A DNA stretch of 64,000 nucleotides from Pseudomonas ovata (GCF_003131185.1 NZ_QFFU01000001.1:310001-374000), one strand, 5' to 3'. Counted from the first letter of the stretch, positions 1 through 9,081 are shown. Notes: generated by a model not told the origin, from the letters alone. Translations and numbers: made by a program.

Positions 1-28
1 GCTTCGCCATTGAACCCCATCCTGTTCC

Positions 29-212
29 CGTGGGAGGCAGCAACTGTCTGGCAATGACGGGTTTACAAGCGCTGCCTGTCTGTCGACTGTCCTGGCCTCA
101 TCGTCGGATCGCCGCCCGCAGCAAGCCGCCTCCCACAGGATTGATGTCGCCCAAGGTCTCGGGCCTGACATCAGGCTGTGGGAGGCAAGCTCTGCTGGCG
201 ATAGCTGCGTGA
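29..212. repeat. REP-type palindromic repeat cluster
   Basis: Three units of the Pseudomonas REP type (core GTGGGAGGC...) lie here in alternating orientation: about 29-61 (+), 92-139 (-) and 175-212 (+). The first two face each other as a doublet (REPIN). Bases 94-123 are identical, in inverted orientation, to 28233-28262 in another REP region of this window. No gene is visible in the first 300 bases; the short ORFs here are REP translations. Confidence 0.7.
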
Positions 213-300
213 CAGGCGTAGCAGGTGTGTTGGCCCTGCAGGCCCTTTCGCCGGCAGAGCAGCTTCCTTGCTGCGCGACGGCGATCAATCTGTATCGAAC

Positions 301-996
301 CTAGACCGTTTCGGGCAGGCGCCAGTCGATCGGTGTCAGGCCGTTCTGCTCCAGGTACTTGTTGGCCCGGCTGAAGTGCCCGTTGCCCAGGAAGCCCTTG
401 TAAGCCGACAGCGGCGACGGGTGCACCGAGGTCAGCACCAGGTGCTTGGTGGCATCGATCAGCTTGCGTTTGCTTTGCGCATGGGCGCCCCAGAGCAGGA
501 ACACCAGGTGCGGCTGATGGGCGCTGACCGCCTCGATGACCTTGTCGGTAAAATGCTGCCAACCTTTCCCGGCGTGTGAGGCAGCGTTGGCGCGCTCCAC
601 TGTAAGGGTGGTATTAAGCAAGAGTACGCCCTGATCGGCCCAGGATTGCAGGTAGCCGTGGTTGGGAATATCGATATTCAGGTCGCGGTGCAGCTCTTTA
701 TAAATGTTCACCAGCGACGGCGGCGTCGGCACGCCGGGCTGCACCGAAAAGCACAGGCCATGCGCCTGACCGGGCCCGTGGTAAGGGTCCTGGCCGATGA
801 TCACCACTTTCACGTTATCCAGTGGCGTGGAATTCAAGGCATTGAAGATCAAGGGCCCTGGCGGGTAGATCTCCTTGCCGGCGGCATGCTCCTGGCGCAG
901 GAACTCGCGCAGTTCACTCATGTAGGGTTTCTCGAACTCGGCGCGCAACGCCTCTTTCCAGCTTGGTTCGAGTTTGATCCGGTCTTCACTCGTCAT
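301..996 (-). CDS. ung: Uracil-DNA glycosylase, family 1
   Basis: Cytosolic base-excision repair enzyme that removes uracil from DNA. The 231-aa protein has the water-activating motif [13 protein letters not shown] near residue 70 (catalytic Asp), the conserved [10 protein letters not shown] segment, and the DNA-intercalation motif [11 protein letters not shown] near residue 192 (catalytic His). The length is normal for the family. I chose the ATG at 996 because Pseudomonas homologues begin [13 protein letters not shown]. An in-frame ATG at 1008 would add four residues, and neither start has a clear ribosome-binding site. It is followed by REP repeats and appears to be transcribed alone. Confidence 0.95.
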   Translation of the reverse strand: MTSEDRIKLEPSWKEALRAEFEKPYMSELREFLRQEHAAGKEIYPPGPLIFNALNSTPLDNVKVVIIGQDPYHGPGQAHGLCFSVQPGVPTPPSLVNIYKELHRDLNIDIPNHGYLQSWADQGVLLLNTTLTVERANAASHAGKGWQHFTDKVIEAVSAHQPHLVFLLWGAHAQSKRKLIDATKHLVLTSVHPSPLSAYKGFLGNGHFSRANKYLEQNGLTPIDWRLPETV

Positions 997-1129
997 GGCA
1001 GTACCCATTAAAACAATGGGCGGACACTAGGAAAGCCGGGCGACAAAGTCAAATGCTCTGCGTCGGGCACACGGCTGCATGAAAAACGGCGCTACGATGA
1101 GCGCCGTGTGTGAAGGTTGAACATCCCGG

Positions 1130-1534
1130 TCAACGACGGTCCCAGTGACCGGACCGCTGGTCACGGTCCCCACGCCGGTAGTCACCGCGATCACCCCGGT
1201 CATGGCGACGATCATCGCGACGGTCATACCGGTCGCGATCCCCTCCACGCCACCTGTTATCCCAGCCATGACCGGGCGGACGGCCCGGTGCGTAGTAACG
1301 CGGTGATGGCGGCGCGCGGTAGTAAACCCTCGGTGGCGGGTTGTAATAACGTGGCTGGGGAGCGACGTAGATACGGCGCTCCTGATAATAAGTGGGGCTG
1401 TAACCGGTGTCGTAGTAACGCCTTACCTCGGTGTCGGGTCGGGAGTACACATCCGATTCATAGTAGCCAGGGCCTGCGTAACAGCCGGCGATGAACAGAG
1501 ACAGCAGCAAGACAAACAAGGATTGTCGATACAT
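1130..1534 (-). CDS. Tyr/Arg/Asp-rich small lipoprotein
   Basis: A 134-aa protein of unknown function. It starts with a lipoprotein signal (MYRQSLFVLLLSLFIAGC; lipobox I-A-G-C, Cys18), so it should be lipidated and envelope-anchored. The mature part is low complexity: a Tyr/Pro-rich half (YYNPPPRVYYRAPPSPRYY) followed by an Arg/Asp-rich tail (DRDRYDRRDDRRHDRGDRG). The start at 1534 is preceded by a strong AGGAGG site. An upstream in-frame start at 1591 would bury the signal peptide. Similar Tyr- or Arg-rich lipoproteins are common in Pseudomonas without a known role. The charged tail could bind polyanions or the wall, but that is speculation. Confidence 0.8.
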   Translation of the reverse strand: MYRQSLFVLLLSLFIAGCYAGPGYYESDVYSRPDTEVRRYYDTGYSPTYYQERRIYVAPQPRYYNPPPRVYYRAPPSPRYYAPGRPPGHGWDNRWRGGDRDRYDRRDDRRHDRGDRGDYRRGDRDQRSGHWDRR

Positions 1535-1862
1535 GGCGGCCTCCTGGACCGCAGGTGGTCCAACCAGCGACGCTGGCCGGTGTCCGTCCATACACTGGGG
1601 GACGATAGATCAGACTGGAAAACGAGCCGCAAGTGCGACGACGCTGGTGCGTCATTTTCAGCGAAACCTGTCGTCTTTCAGGCTGAAAGCCACGTTACAT
1701 AAGGGTTTCAAGGTCAAGACCAGCCCTTTACGAATATGCAACAAGACATTTCATAGCAAAGTGCGACCCTTCAACAGCCGCAGCGATGCGCGCTACATAG
1801 TTAGCCCCAGGCATTGGCCAGGTCGCGACATAGTGAGTCGCCCTCCACTTGCGAACCTCACC
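1535..1862. other. Intergenic region between divergent lipoprotein and toxin-like genes
   Basis: A 328-bp gap that must hold the divergent promoters of the lipoprotein and the large toxin-like gene. It is open in the toxin frame back to 1491, but that stretch would encode an unconserved-looking basic extension overlapping the lipoprotein. I see no convincing promoter, hairpin or RNA gene in it. Confidence 0.4.
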
Positions 1863-4800
1863 ATGCACGACACCTTCAGCAATGCCCCGGTATTTCCGGA
1901 ACCGGCCCTCTTGCCCGGCCAGGACCAGGAGCGCGCCGACCAACTGCCGGCCGGCAATGCCTTCGCCCTGTCACCTTTCTATTATTCGACCGTCAATCAG
2001 CGCCTGCACGGTCTGGAAACGCCCTCCCCCCTGGCCGACCCACTCACCCTCAAACAGCTGAGCCGCTTGCGCAAAAGCCCGGGCTTTGCCTTGATCGGCG
2101 ACTCGCCGCTGCTGCTGCAAGCGGTGCAACTGGACCTGGACTACCCCGTGCCCTGGCCTGTCTATGCACGCGAGCGCCTGAGCGGGCATTTGCAAGTCAT
2201 GGCTGGCCAGCCACTTGATCCCGACCACCTGCGGCTGCGCTTGAGCCATGCCCAGGGCTGGGTCGATGAGCATGGTGATGAACACCACCTGCTCGATTGC
2301 AGCCTGACCGAACTGGCCGTCGCCAGTGCCGACCTGCAACAGCTGGCAGCGCTGGCCCGTACCACGCCAGTCGATGACCGTCCGCTGCCAGGGCTGGAAC
2401 ACATGAGCGCCAGTGACGTGCTGCGTCGTGTGATCGATCAACGCTGGTTTGATGATTATCTGCAAGGCCTCGACACCTTCTGGCAGCGCCATGCCAATAC
2501 CTGGCTGAGTCTGGCCCGACTGGCGTTCATCGATGAGCTGGCACACCAGCGCAAGCGTGGCACGTTGAGCCAGGCCGGCTACTACCTGACCCTGGACGCT
2601 CTGGGCTACGCCTCATTTCCCACCGACAGCCAGACCCTGGCCGCTGGACGTCTCGGCGGCAAGGCCGAGGTGCGCCTGCTGTATATCGACGATGAGCCGG
2701 TGCCCGGCCTGTTCCAGGTCCGCTCCAGGCTCAATGCACATTGTTTCATTCACCGGCCCGGCACCGCGCAAGCGCCCATCGAATACATCAGCGACGACCC
2801 CGAAGTCATGACTGCTCGCCTGCTCGGGGCCCTGAACGCCTCGAACTGGCATCGCCAGTGGCTGGAGCAGCAGCCGGCCGCACACGACAAGCCGCCACGC
2901 CTTGAATCGCGCCCCCTGCAAGGCGATGTCTTTCGCACGCTGCTACAGGTTGCCCGCGAGTGTGCCGAGGACTCGCCCAGCCCGCACAACGACGACCTGT
3001 TGCACCGTTTTATCGCCCGCAGCATGAGCCTCGCCTGTGCTGTCGATCTCTGGCAGGCACAACCGGCCATCCTTGACGCCTTGCCCAGGCCCGACCAGGT
3101 CGCAAACGAACTGATGAAAAGCTGGCTGCATGAACACCATGGCCTGGACCTTGACCCACGCCAGGTATTCATCGCCTACCGTCCTGGCGAATTCCGGACA
3201 TTGCTGGGCCATGTCAGCCAGGCCAACACCTGGTTCCACGTGCCCGACGAGACGCCGCTGAACCTGGCCAAGGCCCTGATCGGCCATTACCAGATAGAGT
3301 CGCCCAGCGGCTATATCGATCATGGCGCCCGGACCGTGGTCTACCACGACCCCGGCGGCAAGGGCGAATGGGCCCGGGACCGGGTACTGTCCATCGAGGC
3401 CGCTGCCGTGTGTGCGTACATCGAACAGACCGATTTCCTGGCCGTCATGACCCGGCGCATCGTTGTGTTCTGGGATGGCCAGCAAGACAGCATCGAACGC
3501 GCCTTGTGCGCGCTGCTGGTCACTCAGGCGGTGATCAGCCTCAAGACCGGCACATTGCAACGCAGCGGCTTTGCCGCCATCGTCGCCAGTTTTCACAGCC
3601 CGGCGCCCTGCTGGAAGGCCCTGGGTTTTGACGTGCAGAGCGACCCGCTCGAAGGCCTGTCACGCCAGCCCTGTGCCAGCCTGCTGGTCCTGTGTCCGGA
3701 CAATACATCGCGGCGCGTGCTGTACCAGGCCGGGCAGCACAAGGCGTTCATCGAGTTTGCCGATGCCACCGCCCTGAGCGCCTACCTGGGCAAGGCCAGT
3801 GCTGACGAGCGCTGGCGCCATGCGGTGCTGAATTATGTTCCGGCCCGTCATCGCGAACGGCTTGCCTACCTGTTCAAGTACTGGAGCGGGCTTGAACAGG
3901 CCTCGCCAGCCTCGTTACTGCGGCCCTGGACCGACCTGATCTACAACCCCGATGTGCACCGCACCCTCGCCGATGCCTTGCATGAACATGCCTTGCCAGC
4001 CGGCCCGCCCATGCCCTTCATGCGCCAGACGCTCAAGGCCAATGCACTGGAGGACGCCCGTCAGTTGATCGTGACGTCGCGCCAGGCCTCGCTGCAATAC
4101 TGGCGCGCACGCCTGCAGCATCTGCAATGGCTGCTGGCGCCGATGTCGCTGCTGCTGACTCCGGCCATGCTCGCCTCACTGGCCACGCAAGCCGGGCTGG
4201 TGGGCGTAGATATCGCCCAGGCCAACCTGCCCGGCCAGCGCCAGGCCGAAAAACGCCAGGCGCTGCTGTCGACGCTGACCCTGGGGCTGCTCGGCCTGGC
4301 CCCCCTGACGCCTCGCCTGTACGGCGCGCTGAACAGGCTTGGCACTGTCGGCAAGGCGGGGGTGCACGCAGCCAAGGCACCGGCGCGCTCCTTGCACACG
4401 CTTGGCACCTGGCTGGGGCGCTCGCCGGGCCGGCGCCAGACACGGCTGGAGAAGTTCTTCCACACCGACAGCCTGCTCAAGCGCTGGACGATTGCACCCC
4501 ACCCGCATTTCGGCGGCATGGCTGTGCACGCCTGGAAAGTGGGGCGCAAGTTTCTGCTATGGACCTGCGACCGAGGCCAGGCCAGGACGCTGGTGGTCAG
4601 CACCCACGGCTATCACCTGCCCTGGAGCAAGACCATTGCGATCCCCAATGGCACCCACATCCATACCTATGCCCCGCACGGGTATGTACTGATCGACCCG
4701 GCGCTGCACCGTGTGGTCAATCAGCGCGCCAGTCCGTTCGGCATTTCCAGTGCAGCCGGCAACACTGTGGTGCCACCTGGCGCGTCGCTGCCGCCGCTGA

Positions 4801-5168
4801 CCCTGACCGATAAACTCATGGCTGGCACAGCGCAGACCGGCCGTCTGAAAAACTACACACTGTCCAAGTACCAGGGCCAGGGCGGCGAGAGCTATCAGGA
4901 AATCACCCAGGTCGTGCGCAACAGCAATGCCCGGCCGTTCGGCAATCAACAGCCGCCTGCACCCATGGATGTCCTGACCGTACGCAACCGCTTCGGCCGC
5001 CTGCCACCGACGCTGGAAGACCTGTTCGATACCCTGGCCGCCCAAGGCATTCATTACGACCGGATCCTGCTGCTGCATTGCCGCTGCGCCGCCCTTGCCG
5101 GGCTGTTGCGCCGGGCGCCGGTGTGGAGTGCGCCAGGGCTGGGCCAGGACGTACCGATCACGCCCTGA
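1863..5168 (+). CDS. Dermonecrotic-toxin-domain-like protein with Stv-like C-terminus
   Basis: A 1,101-aa protein that resembles the large Pseudomonas proteins annotated with a dermonecrotic-toxin N-terminal domain (DUF6543 type): FALSPFYYSTVNQRLHGL near residue 40 and YFLYLTLDALGY-type and VFIAYRPGEF-type segments later. Residues about 750-820 hold a hydrophobic hairpin (QWLLAPMSLLLTPAMLASLA, then LLSTLTLGLLGLAPL) that could insert in a membrane. The last ~220 residues (LVVSTHGYHLPW..IPNGTHIHTYAPHG) resemble the putative adhesin Stv domain. There is no signal peptide. The start at 1863 is the first ATG giving the family-like N-terminus, and its ribosome-binding site is weak. No immunity gene, VgrG, Hcp or TpsB partner is adjacent. 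Family assignments are from memory of sequence style; cytotoxicity is inferred, not shown. Confidence 0.65.
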   Translation: MHDTFSNAPVFPEPALLPGQDQERADQLPAGNAFALSPFYYSTVNQRLHGLETPSPLADPLTLKQLSRLRKSPGFALIGDSPLLLQAVQLDLDYPVPWPVYARERLSGHLQVMAGQPLDPDHLRLRLSHAQGWVDEHGDEHHLLDCSLTELAVASADLQQLAALARTTPVDDRPLPGLEHMSASDVLRRVIDQRWFDDYLQGLDTFWQRHANTWLSLARLAFIDELAHQRKRGTLSQAGYYLTLDALGYASFPTDSQTLAAGRLGGKAEVRLLYIDDEPVPGLFQVRSRLNAHCFIHRPGTAQAPIEYISDDPEVMTARLLGALNASNWHRQWLEQQPAAHDKPPRLESRPLQGDVFRTLLQVARECAEDSPSPHNDDLLHRFIARSMSLACAVDLWQAQPAILDALPRPDQVANELMKSWLHEHHGLDLDPRQVFIAYRPGEFRTLLGHVSQANTWFHVPDETPLNLAKALIGHYQIESPSGYIDHGARTVVYHDPGGKGEWARDRVLSIEAAAVCAYIEQTDFLAVMTRRIVVFWDGQQDSIERALCALLVTQAVISLKTGTLQRSGFAAIVASFHSPAPCWKALGFDVQSDPLEGLSRQPCASLLVLCPDNTSRRVLYQAGQHKAFIEFADATALSAYLGKASADERWRHAVLNYVPARHRERLAYLFKYWSGLEQASPASLLRPWTDLIYNPDVHRTLADALHEHALPAGPPMPFMRQTLKANALEDARQLIVTSRQASLQYWRARLQHLQWLLAPMSLLLTPAMLASLATQAGLVGVDIAQANLPGQRQAEKRQALLSTLTLGLLGLAPLTPRLYGALNRLGTVGKAGVHAAKAPARSLHTLGTWLGRSPGRRQTRLEKFFHTDSLLKRWTIAPHPHFGGMAVHAWKVGRKFLLWTCDRGQARTLVVSTHGYHLPWSKTIAIPNGTHIHTYAPHGYVLIDPALHRVVNQRASPFGISSAAGNTVVPPGASLPPLTLTDKLMAGTAQTGRLKNYTLSKYQGQGGESYQEITQVVRNSNARPFGNQQPPAPMDVLTVRNRFGRLPPTLEDLFDTLAAQGIHYDRILLLHCRCAALAGLLRRAPVWSAPGLGQDVPITP

Positions 5169-5270
5169 CCCTATGGCGCGATAAATGCAAAATGATCGTC
5201 CAATAGAGTGCCGCAGGGTGTTTCGTCTACTATGCCAGCCCTCAGGTTTATCCAGCCGTCCGGACTTGTC

Positions 5271-6740
5271 ATGCCTTTTCCCAACACCGTTACCTCGCAG
5301 CGCCCCTTGTTACTGACCCTGGTGGTGCTGCTTGCAAGCGGGTTCCTGGCCACTTCACTGCTGAGCTATTACGCGTCGCGGACTTCGATCCGCGACAGCA
5401 TCATCAACACCGAACTGCCGCTGACGTCCGACACGGTGTATTCGGAAATCCAGAAAGACCTGGTCCGGCCGGTGCTGATTTCCTCGATGATGTCGCGTGA
5501 CACCTTCATGCGTGACTGGGTGGTGGGCGGCGAGCGTAACACCGGGCAGATGACCCGCTACCTGCGCGAAGTCATGGACCACTACGGGGCCTACACGGCA
5601 TTTTTCATTTCCGATGCCACGCTGACCTACTACCAGGCCAAGGGCGTGCTGAAAAAGATCAGGCCGGGTGAAGCGCGCGACGCCTGGTATTACCGCGTGC
5701 GCGACATGAGCGAGCCCTACGAGATCAGCGTCGACCCGGACATGGCCAACCAGGACAGCATGACGTTTTTCATCAACTACAAGGTCTTCGACTACGAGAA
5801 CCGCTTTATCGGCGCCGCCGGCGTAGGCCTGACGGTCGATGCGGTGATCAAGCTGATCGACCGCTACCAACAGCGCTATGACCGCAGCGTGTACTTCGTC
5901 GACACCACCGGGCGCATCGTGCTGACCGGGGCCGGTGGCGGACCACAGGGTGCGAAAATCGGCCAGTCGCTCAAGGACCTGCCGAACCTGCGCGACCTGC
6001 AGGACAAACTGCCCAAGCCGCACAGCGGCACTTATGAGTACAAGGCCGAAGGCGAAGGCCACTTTCTCAACGTGCGCTTCATTCCCGAGCTGAACTGGTA
6101 CCTGTTCGTCGACAAGCAGGAGGACAGCGCCCTGAGCGATGTGCGTCAGTCGCTCTACATCAACCTGGCGATTTGCCTGGTGGTCACCCTGGTCGTGATG
6201 TTGCTGCTGCACAGGATCCTGCGGCGCTACCAGCAGCGCCTGGAAACCCAGGCCACCCTCGACAGCCTGACCGGCCTGCCCAACCGCCGCGGCTTCAACC
6301 TGCTGGCCGGCAATACCCTCGACAGTCAGGGCCCGTTGACGGTGCTGCTGCTGGACCTGGACCACTTCAAGCACCTCAACGACACCCACGGCCACCTGGC
6401 CGGTGACACGGTGCTGGCCGGCTTTGCCGAAGACCTCCGCAGTTGCCTGCGCCAGTCGGATGTCATCTGCCGCTGGGGCGGCGAAGAGTTCATCATCCTG
6501 CTGCGCGACAGCGACCTGGCCGGCGCCCAGCGAGTCGCCGAACAGATCCGCCTGCTTGCCGAAGGCCACGACTATTCATTCTCGGGTGTCACCTTGCAGG
6601 TCACCGTCAGCGTGGGCCTGACCGAGCGCCAGGGCGCCGACAACCTGCAAGACCTGATCGCCCGTGCCGACCGGGCGCTGTACCGGGCCAAGCTGAGCGG
6701 TCGCAATCAGGTGTGCATCGAGCAGGCGGTGCCGGCATGA
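5271..6740 (+). CDS. Membrane diguanylate cyclase with periplasmic dCache sensor
   Basis: A 489-aa protein predicted to make cyclic di-GMP from two GTP. An N-terminal membrane segment (about residues 12-34) is followed by a ~260-residue periplasmic double-Cache-like sensor, a second membrane segment (LAICLVVTLVVMLLL, about 305-325) and a GGDEF domain. The active site is GGEEF at residues 403-407. An RQSD inhibitory I-site (residues 394-397) sits exactly five residues upstream, so product inhibition is expected. I chose the ATG at 5271 because the signal-anchor follows directly. In-frame ATG codons at 5208 and 5232 would add 21 or 13 non-conserved residues. The stop overlaps the start of the next gene by 4 bp, so the two are translationally coupled. 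Confidence 0.9.
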   Translation: MPFPNTVTSQRPLLLTLVVLLASGFLATSLLSYYASRTSIRDSIINTELPLTSDTVYSEIQKDLVRPVLISSMMSRDTFMRDWVVGGERNTGQMTRYLREVMDHYGAYTAFFISDATLTYYQAKGVLKKIRPGEARDAWYYRVRDMSEPYEISVDPDMANQDSMTFFINYKVFDYENRFIGAAGVGLTVDAVIKLIDRYQQRYDRSVYFVDTTGRIVLTGAGGGPQGAKIGQSLKDLPNLRDLQDKLPKPHSGTYEYKAEGEGHFLNVRFIPELNWYLFVDKQEDSALSDVRQSLYINLAICLVVTLVVMLLLHRILRRYQQRLETQATLDSLTGLPNRRGFNLLAGNTLDSQGPLTVLLLDLDHFKHLNDTHGHLAGDTVLAGFAEDLRSCLRQSDVICRWGGEEFIILLRDSDLAGAQRVAEQIRLLAEGHDYSFSGVTLQVTVSVGLTERQGADNLQDLIARADRALYRAKLSGRNQVCIEQAVPA

Positions 6741-6952
6741 ACACACCCGACCCGACCCTGTGCCCGGCCTGCGGGCAGAGCAATCGCTGTACCCTGGCCG
6801 ACCCGCGCACTGCCACCCGGCCGTGCTGGTGCTTCAGTGTCAGCATCGCGCCTGAGCGCCTCGACGCCCTGGCGCCCGAACTGCGTGACAAGACCTGCCT
6901 GTGCCCTCGCTGCGCCGGCATCGAACTTGCCACCCCCGTACAAGACGACTGA
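6737..6952 (+). CDS. Small cysteine-rich CWC-type protein
   Basis: A 71-aa cytosolic protein with seven Cys: CPACGQ-x-NRC near the N-terminus, PCWCF in the middle and CLCPRCAG near the C-terminus. This pattern is that of the cysteine-rich CWC family, probably a zinc ribbon. Function is unknown. Its ATG overlaps the stop of the diguanylate cyclase (ATGA), and its own stop is only 4 bp before the pseudouridine synthase start. The three genes therefore form a tight operon. The pairing with an rRNA-modifying enzyme suggests a role in translation or RNA metabolism, but that is inference from position only. Confidence 0.85.
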   Translation: MNTPDPTLCPACGQSNRCTLADPRTATRPCWCFSVSIAPERLDALAPELRDKTCLCPRCAGIELATPVQDD

Positions 6953-6956
6953 CGCC

Positions 6957-7649
6957 ATGCGCCTGGACCGCTTTCTTGGCAACCTGCCACGTTTCAACCG
7001 CCAGCAAGTGCGTCTGGCGCTGGTCGCCGGCCGCGTTCAGGTCGACGGACAGGTGGTGCGTGATCCGCTGCATGAGGTGCGTGAGTTCAGTTGCGTGCAG
7101 GTTGACGGTGAGGTACTGCAGGCCGGCAAGCCGGCGCGCTACTTCATGCTGCACAAGCCCGCCGGCTGCGTCAGCGCCACGACCGACCCGCGGCATCGTA
7201 CCGTGCTCGACCTGCTGGACGTCCCCGACAAGCATGAACTGCACATTGCCGGGCGCCTGGATTTCAACACCACAGGGTTAATGTTGCTGACCAACGACGG
7301 GCAATGGTCCAGGCGCCTGACCCAGCCGCAGACCAAGCAACCAAAAGTGTATTACGTCGAAACCGAGCAACTGATCGACGAACGGTATGTGGCTCGTTTT
7401 GCCGAAGGCTTTTACTTCGCCTTCGAAAACATCACCACCCAGCCCGCCCGCCTGACCCTGCTCGGCTCGCGCCAGGCGCGCCTGAGCATTGTCGAAGGCC
7501 GCTATCACCAGGTGAAGCGCATGTTCGGCCATTTCGACAACAAGGTATTGATTCTGCACAGAGAAAGCATGGGCCCGCTCTTGCTGGACGCGGACCTGTC
7601 ACCGGGCCAGTACCGCCCCCTGAGCGCCACGGAAATCCTCGCCGTCTGA
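6957..7649 (+). CDS. RsuA-family rRNA pseudouridine synthase
   Basis: A 230-aa cytosolic enzyme that isomerises a uridine in rRNA. An N-terminal S4 RNA-binding domain (MRLDRFLGNLPRF...VRLALVAGRVQVDG, residues 1-60) is followed by the catalytic domain with GRLDFNTTGLMLLTNDG near residue 100, whose Asp is the family nucleophile. EGRYHQVKRMFGHF near residue 180 is also diagnostic. Length and S4 domain fit RsuA (16S U516). RluE/RluF-type specificity cannot be excluded by eye. The start is taken at the ATG 4 bp after the CWC gene. Last gene of the three-gene operon. Confidence 0.88.
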   Translation: MRLDRFLGNLPRFNRQQVRLALVAGRVQVDGQVVRDPLHEVREFSCVQVDGEVLQAGKPARYFMLHKPAGCVSATTDPRHRTVLDLLDVPDKHELHIAGRLDFNTTGLMLLTNDGQWSRRLTQPQTKQPKVYYVETEQLIDERYVARFAEGFYFAFENITTQPARLTLLGSRQARLSIVEGRYHQVKRMFGHFDNKVLILHRESMGPLLLDADLSPGQYRPLSATEILAV

Positions 7650-7902
7650 CCGTCAGTCGGACGCCTCCCTCCAGGCGTGTAACAACGTACGAACGGCACT
7701 TGCGGGTTCCGGGATCGACTGCTTGAATCCAATCGTCGGTCTGCATGTGACCGACAAGTCATACCCGCATTCTAAGAAACCTTTTGCCGTACCGGGCCCC
7801 GGCCCCACGACAAAACGCCCGCCTAATAACAACACCTGTCGGACAGATCGTTCGGATCGACATGGGCCTTTCAGGCGTATGCCTACCTGTCACGAAACTC
7901 GT

Positions 7903-7916
7903 GCAAATTAATTTGC
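7903..7916. promoter_or_regulatory. 14-bp perfect palindrome upstream of phaG
   Basis: GCAAATTAATTTGC is a perfect palindrome 31 bp before the phaG ATG, in the only AT-rich stretch of the ~300-bp gap 7650-7947. It could be an operator for a dimeric regulator or part of the phaG promoter; the binding protein is unknown. The rest of the gap holds only a weak ACGCCT/AGGCGT hairpin just after the pseudouridine synthase, with no U-tract. Confidence 0.35.
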
Positions 7917-7947
7917 GCGCACACTTGTCTACGCCAGGAGAAGACAT

Positions 7948-8841
7948 ATGAGGCCAGAAACCGCTGTGCTTGATATACAAGGATTGTTCAGGGTGTACAC
8001 CGAGTTCTACCGCTCGGACACCGCAGAAAAGACCATCGTGATGGTCAACGGCTCACTGGCCACCACGGCATCCTTTGCCCAGACCGTTCGCAACCTGTAC
8101 CCACAATTCAATATCGTGCTCTACGACCAACCCTATGCCGGCAAATCCAAACCTCACAACCGGCATGAAAAACCGCTGACCCGCGAAATGGAAGGCCAGA
8201 TCCTGCTGGAGCTGATCGACCATTTCCAGGCTGAACACGTGATGTCCTTTTCATGGGGCGGCGCGGCCACGCTGGTGGCCCTGGCGCACCGGCCACGGCG
8301 CATCGAAAAAGCCGTGATCAGCTCGTTCTCGCCACGCATCAACGACGCCATGCGCGACTACCTGTTGCGCGGCATCACGCACCTGGGTGCGCACGACCGT
8401 CATGAAGTCGGGCAACTGATCAACGGCACCATCGGCAAGCACCTGCCGTCGCTGTTCAAGCGCTTCAACTACCGGCACGTCAGCAGCCTGGACCTGCATG
8501 AATACGACCAGATGCACTACCACATCAGCCAGGTACTGGAAATCGACCCGCAGAACTACCTGACGGCCGCGCAGAACATCAACGTACCGGTGCTGTTCCT
8601 CAACGGCGCGCTCGATGAATACACCAGCGCCTGCGACGCGCCGCTGTTCGCCAACTATGTCGAGCACAGCCGTTTCAGCATCCTCCAGGATGCCGGCCAC
8701 TTTCTGGACATGGAAAACAAGGCCGCCTGCCGCGATTCGAAACGTGCACTGACGGAGTTCCTGAAGCCCGAACCCTCGGCCTCCAGCAGCCCCCGTTATT
8801 CCATCCACCCGACTTCGAGCCACCATGCATTTGCTTTCTGA
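7948..8841 (+). CDS. phaG: PhaG, (R)-3-hydroxyacyl-ACP acyl transferase/thioesterase for mcl-PHA
   Basis: A 297-aa alpha/beta-hydrolase fold protein that links fatty-acid synthesis to medium-chain PHA by releasing or transferring (R)-3-hydroxyacyl groups from ACP. The N-terminus MRPETAVLDIQG..RVYTEFYR matches P. putida PhaG closely as I recall it. The nucleophile-elbow serine is in SFSWGG (Ser102). The HX4D motif described for PhaG is HVSSLD (His177-Asp182), and the C-terminal His lies in GHFLDMENK. RhlA is the nearest alternative, but the N-terminus and the HAFAF-type end favour PhaG. A good AGGAG site precedes the ATG. It stands alone, with no phaC nearby, as is usual for this gene. Confidence 0.92.
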   Translation: MRPETAVLDIQGLFRVYTEFYRSDTAEKTIVMVNGSLATTASFAQTVRNLYPQFNIVLYDQPYAGKSKPHNRHEKPLTREMEGQILLELIDHFQAEHVMSFSWGGAATLVALAHRPRRIEKAVISSFSPRINDAMRDYLLRGITHLGAHDRHEVGQLINGTIGKHLPSLFKRFNYRHVSSLDLHEYDQMHYHISQVLEIDPQNYLTAAQNINVPVLFLNGALDEYTSACDAPLFANYVEHSRFSILQDAGHFLDMENKAACRDSKRALTEFLKPEPSASSSPRYSIHPTSSHHAFAF

Positions 8842-8866
8842 AGCCGACGTACCCGACCTGCGGATC

Positions 8867-8903
8867 CATTCGCCGACGCCAATCCGATGCCTCTCGGCGA
8901 ATG
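8867..8903 (+). terminator. Stem-loop downstream of phaG
   Basis: CATTCGCCGA and TCGGCGAATG form a perfect 10-bp stem with a 17-nt loop, 25 bp after the phaG stop. There is no U-tract, so this may act as an mRNA 3'-end stabiliser or a weak terminator. Confidence 0.4.
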
Positions 8904-8931
8904 ATCCAGGCCAACCGATTGAAATCAGGGC

Positions 8932-8960
8932 TTCAATTGAATGCCACTATCTGGTACAAC
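8932..8960 (+). promoter_or_regulatory. Candidate sigma70 promoter of tRNA-Gly
   Basis: TTCAAT and TACAAC are separated by 17 bp and end 14 bp before the mature tRNA 5' end. Spacing and position fit a sigma70 promoter; the hexamers are only moderate matches. Confidence 0.4.
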
Positions 8961-8974
8961 GTCAGTCGCTTTGC

Positions 8975-9048
8975 GCGGGTGTCGTATAATGGCATTACTC
9001 CAGCTTCCCAAGCTGATAACGAGGGTTCGATTCCCTTCACCCGCTCCA
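8975..9048 (+). tRNA. tRNA-Gly (anticodon CCC)
   Basis: A 74-nt cloverleaf. The acceptor stem GCGGGTG pairs with CACCCGC (9038-9044), followed by discriminator T and encoded CCA (9046-9048). The anticodon stem CCAGC/GCTGG-type encloses the loop TTCCCAA, giving anticodon CCC. The T arm AGGG-TTCGATT-CCCT has the canonical loop. It decodes GGG. tRNA 3' ends are common integration sites, but I see no repeat of this 3' end in the window. Confidence 0.95.
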
Positions 9049-9081
9049 GCCCCTTCCGCGTAACCTCCGGTTACCGCACCG

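Noticed and set aside
1491..1862. N-terminal extension of the toxin-like protein
   Set aside because: The in-frame extension is basic, low complexity, overlaps the lipoprotein gene start and lacks family-like sequence.
8975..9048. tRNA-Gly as the edge of an integrated island
   Set aside because: No integrase, no direct repeat of the tRNA 3' end in the window and no clear composition border; the accessory look of 9-16 kb alone is not enough.
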